From JADGHQ01 sp045805385 (GTDB lineage Bacteria > Actinomycetota > Thermoleophilia > Solirubrobacterales > Thermoleophilaceae): 8,200 nucleotides of DNA. The position numbers and the translations under genes are program-made. This document shows, in pieces, positions 5,000 to 8,200 of this stretch; positions within the stretch are counted from its first letter, which is position 1, and the number at the start of each line of letters is the position of its first letter. Location of the stretch: contig JBJMLG010000100.1 in NCBI GenBank assembly GCA_045805385.1, forward strand, positions 1-8,200, written 5' to 3'. The notes beneath the pieces were generated by a model that saw only the letters and a program-made list of their open reading frames with translations, was not told the origin of the DNA and searched no databases.

Positions 5000-5011
5000 G
5001 GACAGCTGTCC
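5000..5011. promoter_or_regulatory. 12-bp perfect palindrome GGACAGCTGTCC, candidate operator
   Basis: GGACAGCTGTCC is a perfect dyad of the size bound by dimeric helix-turn-helix regulators. It lies 65 bp before metG and 59 bp before the 74-aa start, next to the larger palindrome. TTGTCA at 5023-5028 follows on the plus strand and could be a -35 for metG only if a -10 near 5046-5051 is used, which is weak. The regulator is unknown. Confidence 0.35.
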
Positions 5012-5060
5012 GAAAACGGCTCTTGTCAATTCGACGCGGGGTCGGAGTCACCCCCGCAAG

Positions 5061-5066
5061 TAGCAT
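5061..5066 (+). promoter_or_regulatory. Putative -10 element of metG (TAGCAT)
   Basis: TAGCAT fits TAnnnT and is exactly 9 nt before the metG ATG; the intervening CGACTCTCC contains no Shine-Dalgarno. This would make the metG-tatD-rsmA-ispE transcript leaderless at its 5' end. No convincing -35 is seen at the matching distance. Confidence 0.45.
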
Positions 5067-5075
5067 CGACTCTCC

Positions 5076-6590
5076 ATGTCGTTCTACGTGACCACGCCGA
5101 TCTACTACGTGAACGCCCAGCCCCATCTGGGCCACGCCTACAGCACGATCGCGGCCGACGTGCTGGCGCGGCACATGCGCCAGCGCGGGGAGGACGTCTT
5201 CTTCCTCACCGGCACCGACGAGCACGGCGAGCCGGTGGCCCTCGCGGCCGAGAAGCTCGGGGTCTCGCCGCGCGATCTCGCGGACCAGAACTCGGTCCGC
5301 TTCCGCGATCTCGTGGCGGCGGTCAACGCCACCAACGACTTCTTCATCCGCACCTCCGATCCCCAGCACGAGGCGAAGGTGCAGGAGGTGGTTCAGCAGA
5401 TCCACGACAACGGCTACGTGTACGCCGGCCACTACGAGGGCTGGTACTGCCCGCGCTGCGCCGACTTCAAGACCGACGCCGAGCTGATCGACGGGAACAA
5501 GTGCCCGATCCACCTGATCGAGCTCGAGCGCGAGGTTGAGGACAACTGGTTCTTCAAGCTGTCCGCCTTCCAGGAGCCGCTCGAGCGGCTCTACGCCGAG
5601 CACCCCGACTTCGTGCTGCCGGACGTGCGCTTCAACGAGGCGCTCTCGTTCATCAAGATGGGCCTGAACGACATTTCGTTGAGCCGGGCGCGGATCAGCT
5701 GGGGCGTTCCGGTGCCGTGGGACGCGAGCCAGGTGATCTACGTCTGGATCGACGCGCTGCTCAACTACTACACGGCGCTCTCATACGCGCGCGAGGGCGA
5801 GGATCTCACGGAGCGCTTCTGGCCGGCGACGGTGCACGTGATCGGCAAGGACATCCTCAAGTTCCATGCCGTGATCTGGCCGGCGATGCTGATGGCCGCG
5901 GGCCTCGAGGTGCCGGAGCGCGTCTTCATCCACGGCTACCTGCTCATGGACGAGCACAAGATGTCGAAGTCGCTCGGGAACGTGATCGACCCCTTCGGGG
6001 TGATCGACATGTACGGCGTCGACGCGCTGCGCTTCTACGTGCTGCGCGAGGTTGCCTTCGGGCAGGACGGCAACGTCTCGACCGCCGGCTTCGAGAGCCG
6101 CTACACGAGCGAGCTCGCAAACGAGTACGGCAATCTCGCGAGCCGCATACTCGCGATGATCGGCCGGTACCGCGACGGCGTCGTGCCGGAGGCTGAGACC
6201 GATCCCGCGCTGGCGCCGGACCTCGCCGGCATCGCCGAGCGCGTGTGCGAGCGCTTCGACCGGCAGGACGTGAGCGGCGCGCTCGACGAGATCTGGCAGG
6301 CCGTGCGGCGGCTCAACCGCTACGTGCAGGACGAGCAGCCGTGGCAGCTCTCGAAGGACGACGCACAGGCGCGGCGGCTCGACCAGGTGCTCTACTCGCT
6401 CGCCGAGGGGCTCCGGGTCGTGTCGGTGCTGGTGCATCCGGTGATCCCGGACTCCGCGCAGAAGCTCCTCGAGGCGCTCGGGCGCGACGACCTCTCGCTC
6501 GACTCCGCGCGCTTCGGGGCCGTCCCGGGTGGTGCGAAGGTCGGCGAGCTGGCGCCGCTGTTCCCGAGGGTCGAGCAGCGCGCCGCCTAG
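5076..6590 (+). CDS. metG: Methionyl-tRNA synthetase
   Basis: This 504-aa class I aminoacyl-tRNA synthetase charges tRNA-Met, including the initiator, with methionine. The N-terminus FYVTTPIYYVNAQPHLGH carries the HIGH signature as HLGH (17-20), followed by FLTGTDEHGEP. The connective-peptide zinc knuckle is C125-x2-C128 with C143-x2-H146, the same ligand pattern as the Thermus enzyme. The KMSKS loop is at 295-299 (HKMSKSLGN). The anticodon-binding helical domain follows (about 360-490, including NRYVQDEQPWQL). The protein ends without the C-terminal Trbp111/EMAP tRNA-binding domain that many MetRS have, so it is the short form. The ATG at 5076 is the family start and lies 9 nt after TAGCAT. 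It heads a tight operon with tatD. Confidence 0.97.
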   Translation: MSFYVTTPIYYVNAQPHLGHAYSTIAADVLARHMRQRGEDVFFLTGTDEHGEPVALAAEKLGVSPRDLADQNSVRFRDLVAAVNATNDFFIRTSDPQHEAKVQEVVQQIHDNGYVYAGHYEGWYCPRCADFKTDAELIDGNKCPIHLIELEREVEDNWFFKLSAFQEPLERLYAEHPDFVLPDVRFNEALSFIKMGLNDISLSRARISWGVPVPWDASQVIYVWIDALLNYYTALSYAREGEDLTERFWPATVHVIGKDILKFHAVIWPAMLMAAGLEVPERVFIHGYLLMDEHKMSKSLGNVIDPFGVIDMYGVDALRFYVLREVAFGQDGNVSTAGFESRYTSELANEYGNLASRILAMIGRYRDGVVPEAETDPALAPDLAGIAERVCERFDRQDVSGALDEIWQAVRRLNRYVQDEQPWQLSKDDAQARRLDQVLYSLAEGLRVVSVLVHPVIPDSAQKLLEALGRDDLSLDSARFGAVPGGAKVGELAPLFPRVEQRAA

Positions 6591-6594
6591 GAGG
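6589..6594 (+). promoter_or_regulatory. Ribosome binding site of tatD (AGGAGG)
   Basis: AGGAGG begins inside the metG stop codon (TAG, 6588-6590) and is 4 nt before the tatD GTG. The site fixes this otherwise ambiguous GTG as the start and indicates translation by SD-led re-initiation within the operon. Confidence 0.65.
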
Positions 6595-6598
6595 CGCG

Positions 6599-7348
6599 GT
6601 GGTCGACACCCACTGCCATCTCGACTCCATCCGCGAGCCCGCCGCCGCGGTGGTGGAGCGCGCGCGCGACGCCGGCGTCCAGCGGCTCGCGAGCGTCGGT
6701 ATGCACGACGACTCGATCGCCAGCACGCTTCGCATAGCGCACGAGCACGAGGAGGTGTTCGCGATCGTAGGACGCCACCCGCACCACTCGGAGGGGTTCG
6801 ACGACGCCGACCTCGCGCGAATCGAGCAGGCGGCCGCCGACGACCGCGTGCGTGCAATCGGCGAGACCGGCCTCGACTGGTACCGAGACCGCGCTCCCCG
6901 CGACGACCAGCGCCGAGCGTTCGAGGCGCAAATCGATCTCGCCGCCAGGCTCGGCCTGCCGCTCGTGATCCACACGCGCGAGGCCGAGGAGGACACGTTC
7001 GCGATCCTGCGCGAGCGCGCGTCCGAGTTGACCGTCGTGATGCACTGCTTCTCCGCGCCCGGCCGGATCGACGAATGCGTCGAGCTTGGTTACCTGTGCT
7101 CGTTCGCGGGCAACGTCACCTACCCGAAGAACGTCGAGCTCCAGGCAGCGGCGCGCGACCTGCCCGAGGAGCTGCTGCTCGTCGAGACGGACTCCCCGTA
7201 CCTCGCTCCTCAGCCTGTACGCGGCAAGCCGAACGAGCCGGCGCACGTGACGATGACCGCGCAGGCCGTCGCCGGCATGCGCGGCGTGCCCTACGAGGAC
7301 CTCGAGGCGTCGGTGGAGCGCAACGCCGCGCGTGTCTTCGAGTGGTGA
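6599..7348 (+). CDS. tatD: TatD-family metal-dependent hydrolase (DNase)
   Basis: This 249-aa protein has the complete TatD metal-site set: DTHCHLD (H5, H7), the GRHPHH loop (58-63), GETGLDWY (88-95, E89), IHTREAEEDT (H125), MHCFS (H149) and VETDSPYLAP (D198). The family is a TIM-barrel nuclease/phosphoesterase of the amidohydrolase superfamily, with reported 3'-5' exonuclease activity. It is commonly found next to metG in bacteria, as here. The GTG start leaves only 8 nt after the metG stop and has an SD (AGGAGG). Upstream in-frame starts lie within metG and would add a tail with no family similarity. The stop overlaps the rsmA start as GTGA. Confidence 0.94.
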   Translation: MVDTHCHLDSIREPAAAVVERARDAGVQRLASVGMHDDSIASTLRIAHEHEEVFAIVGRHPHHSEGFDDADLARIEQAAADDRVRAIGETGLDWYRDRAPRDDQRRAFEAQIDLAARLGLPLVIHTREAEEDTFAILRERASELTVVMHCFSAPGRIDECVELGYLCSFAGNVTYPKNVELQAAARDLPEELLLVETDSPYLAPQPVRGKPNEPAHVTMTAQAVAGMRGVPYEDLEASVERNAARVFEW

Positions 7349-8175
7349 CGGAGCAGACCCGTCAGGCGAGCCTGCGGCGGCTGCGCGAGTTCGGCGTCAG
7401 GCCCAACCGCGAGCTTGGCCAGAACTTCCTGATCGACGACAACGTGCTCGGAGTGATCGGGCGCGAGGCGGCGCTCGGACAAGAGGATGTGGTGCTCGAA
7501 GTCGGCGGAGGGCTCGGCGTGCTCAGCGAGTACATCGCACCGCGCGTGTCGCATCTGCACGTGGTGGAGGTCGACGAGACGCTGCGCGCGCCGCTCGAGC
7601 AGGCGCTCGAGCCGTTCCCGAACGCGACGCTCCACATCGCCGACGCCGTGCGGCTCGACTACGCCTCGCTCGACCCGGCGCCCACCAAGGTCGTGGCGAA
7701 CCTGCCTTACGGCGTCGCGGCCACGGTGATCCTCAAAGCGCTGGAGGAGCTGCCGGGCGCCGAACGCGTGGTGGCGATGGTGCAGCGCGAGGTGGGCGAG
7801 CGGCTCGCCGCGGCGCCCGGCTCGAAGACCTACGGGGCGACCTCCGTCCTCGCCCAGCTCTCGGCTCGGGTGCGGGTCGCGCGCCGCATTTCGGCGAACG
7901 TGTTCTTCCCGGCGCCCAACGTGGAGTCGGCGATCGTGGTGCTCGAGCGAGTCGCGCCGGCGCCCCGTCCGGAGCTGGCGTCGCTCGTCGCTGCCGGCTT
8001 CGCGCATCGGCGCAAGGCTTTGCCGCGCTCGCTCGCGCTGTCACCGGGGGCACCACCGGGTATCCGCGATGCCGCGCGCGTCGAGCTCGAGTCGATGGGT
8101 CTCCCGGCGGACACGCGCGCCGAGCGGCTGTCGCCGGAGCAGTTCGACGAGCTCGAGCGGAGGCTGTCGGAATGA
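7345..8175 (+). CDS. rsmA: 16S rRNA (adenine-1518/1519-N6)-dimethyltransferase RsmA (KsgA)
   Basis: This 276-aa protein matches the KsgA/Dim1 family along its length. LGQNFLID is at 24-31, the AdoMet-binding motif I is LEVGGGLGVLS (51-61), the ribose-binding acidic residue E75 is in VVEVD, and D100 is in IADAV. The catalytic NLPY is at 119-122, followed by MVQREVGERL, FFPAPNVESAIV and the C-terminal FAHRRKAL. It dimethylates two adjacent adenines in the helix 45 loop during late 30S maturation; its loss gives kasugamycin resistance in known bacteria. The GTG start is set by the GTGA overlap with tatD. No SD is visible, so translation probably depends on coupling. Motif I reads V-G-G-G where E-I-G-x-G is usual; this is a mild variation. 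Confidence 0.95.
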   Translation: MTEQTRQASLRRLREFGVRPNRELGQNFLIDDNVLGVIGREAALGQEDVVLEVGGGLGVLSEYIAPRVSHLHVVEVDETLRAPLEQALEPFPNATLHIADAVRLDYASLDPAPTKVVANLPYGVAATVILKALEELPGAERVVAMVQREVGERLAAAPGSKTYGATSVLAQLSARVRVARRISANVFFPAPNVESAIVVLERVAPAPRPELASLVAAGFAHRRKALPRSLALSPGAPPGIRDAARVELESMGLPADTRAERLSPEQFDELERRLSE

Positions 8176-8200
8176 CGCAGCGCGAGCAGGCGCCCGCGAA
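8172..8200 (+). CDS. ispE: Probable 4-diphosphocytidyl-2-C-methyl-D-erythritol kinase, first codons only
   Basis: The frame starting at ATG 8172 overlaps the rsmA stop as ATGA and has GGAGG at 8159-8163, 8 nt upstream, so it is a well-formed operon start. Only MTQREQAPA plus two bases (AA) is visible. IspE proteins typically begin a few residues before APAKIN(L), and ispE directly follows rsmA in many actinobacteria. The next codon here must be Lys or Asn, which is consistent. The product would phosphorylate CDP-ME in the MEP isoprenoid pathway. The identity is inferred from nine residues and gene order. Confidence 0.6.

Noticed and set aside
4942..5075. SAM or T-box riboswitch before metG
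   Set aside because: No conserved riboswitch core is recognisable. The spacer contains simple palindromes, and the likely metG transcription start is almost at the ATG, leaving no leader.
5781..6857. 358-codon open frame antisense to metG and tatD
   Set aside because: It is antisense to two well-supported genes, has no start signal, and its composition is that of reverse-frame GC-rich DNA.

Overview
The window is about 70% G+C with strongly G/C-biased third codon positions, GTG starts and several 4-nt start/stop overlaps. Together with an LCP cell-wall ligase, a ROK sugar kinase and the gene order metG-tatD-rsmA-(ispE), this suggests a high-GC Actinomycetota genome, probably of the Thermoleophilia/Solirubrobacter type. 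That placement is inferred from gene content and protein style; no marker sequence proves it.

Layout: (1) 1-71, minus: the first 23 codons of glycyl-tRNA synthetase. (2) 72-349: a mostly non-coding stretch with a doubtful 38-codon ORF, ending in a CIRCE-type inverted repeat that abuts the start of fmdB. (3) 350-640, plus: FmdB-family zinc-ribbon protein with a Ser-rich tail, convergent with (4) 637-1707, minus: LytR-CpsA-Psr protein; the two stop codons share one CTAG. (5) 1733-2680 and 2677-3504, plus: ROK kinase and rsmI, overlapping by GTGA. The LCP and ROK genes diverge from a 25-bp gap. (6) 3586-4530, plus: secreted M23 peptidase with a C-terminal membrane anchor. (7) 4531-4716: a convergent intergenic region holding a nested, roughly 123-bp palindromic element. 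(8) 4717-4941, minus: an unrecognised 74-aa acidic protein with an excellent Shine-Dalgarno. (9) 4942-5075: a divergent control region with two palindromes. (10) 5076-8200, plus: metG, tatD, rsmA and the first codons of a probable ispE, tightly packed as an operon.

Most genes are housekeeping: two aminoacyl-tRNA synthetases, two 16S rRNA methyltransferases, cell-wall assembly and remodelling, sugar phosphorylation and the entry to isoprenoid synthesis. I see no defence system, mobile element, CRISPR array, tRNA or rRNA. The unusual content is regulatory. Four first-of-transcript genes (glyQS, fmdB, the M23 gene, metG) have TAnnnT exactly 9 nt before their ATG and no clear Shine-Dalgarno, which suggests leaderless transcription. 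Some genes inside operons (tatD, ispE) and the 74-aa gene have clear SD sites. The fmdB promoter lies inside a CIRCE (HrcA operator)-like repeat, and an extended nested palindrome sits between two convergent genes.
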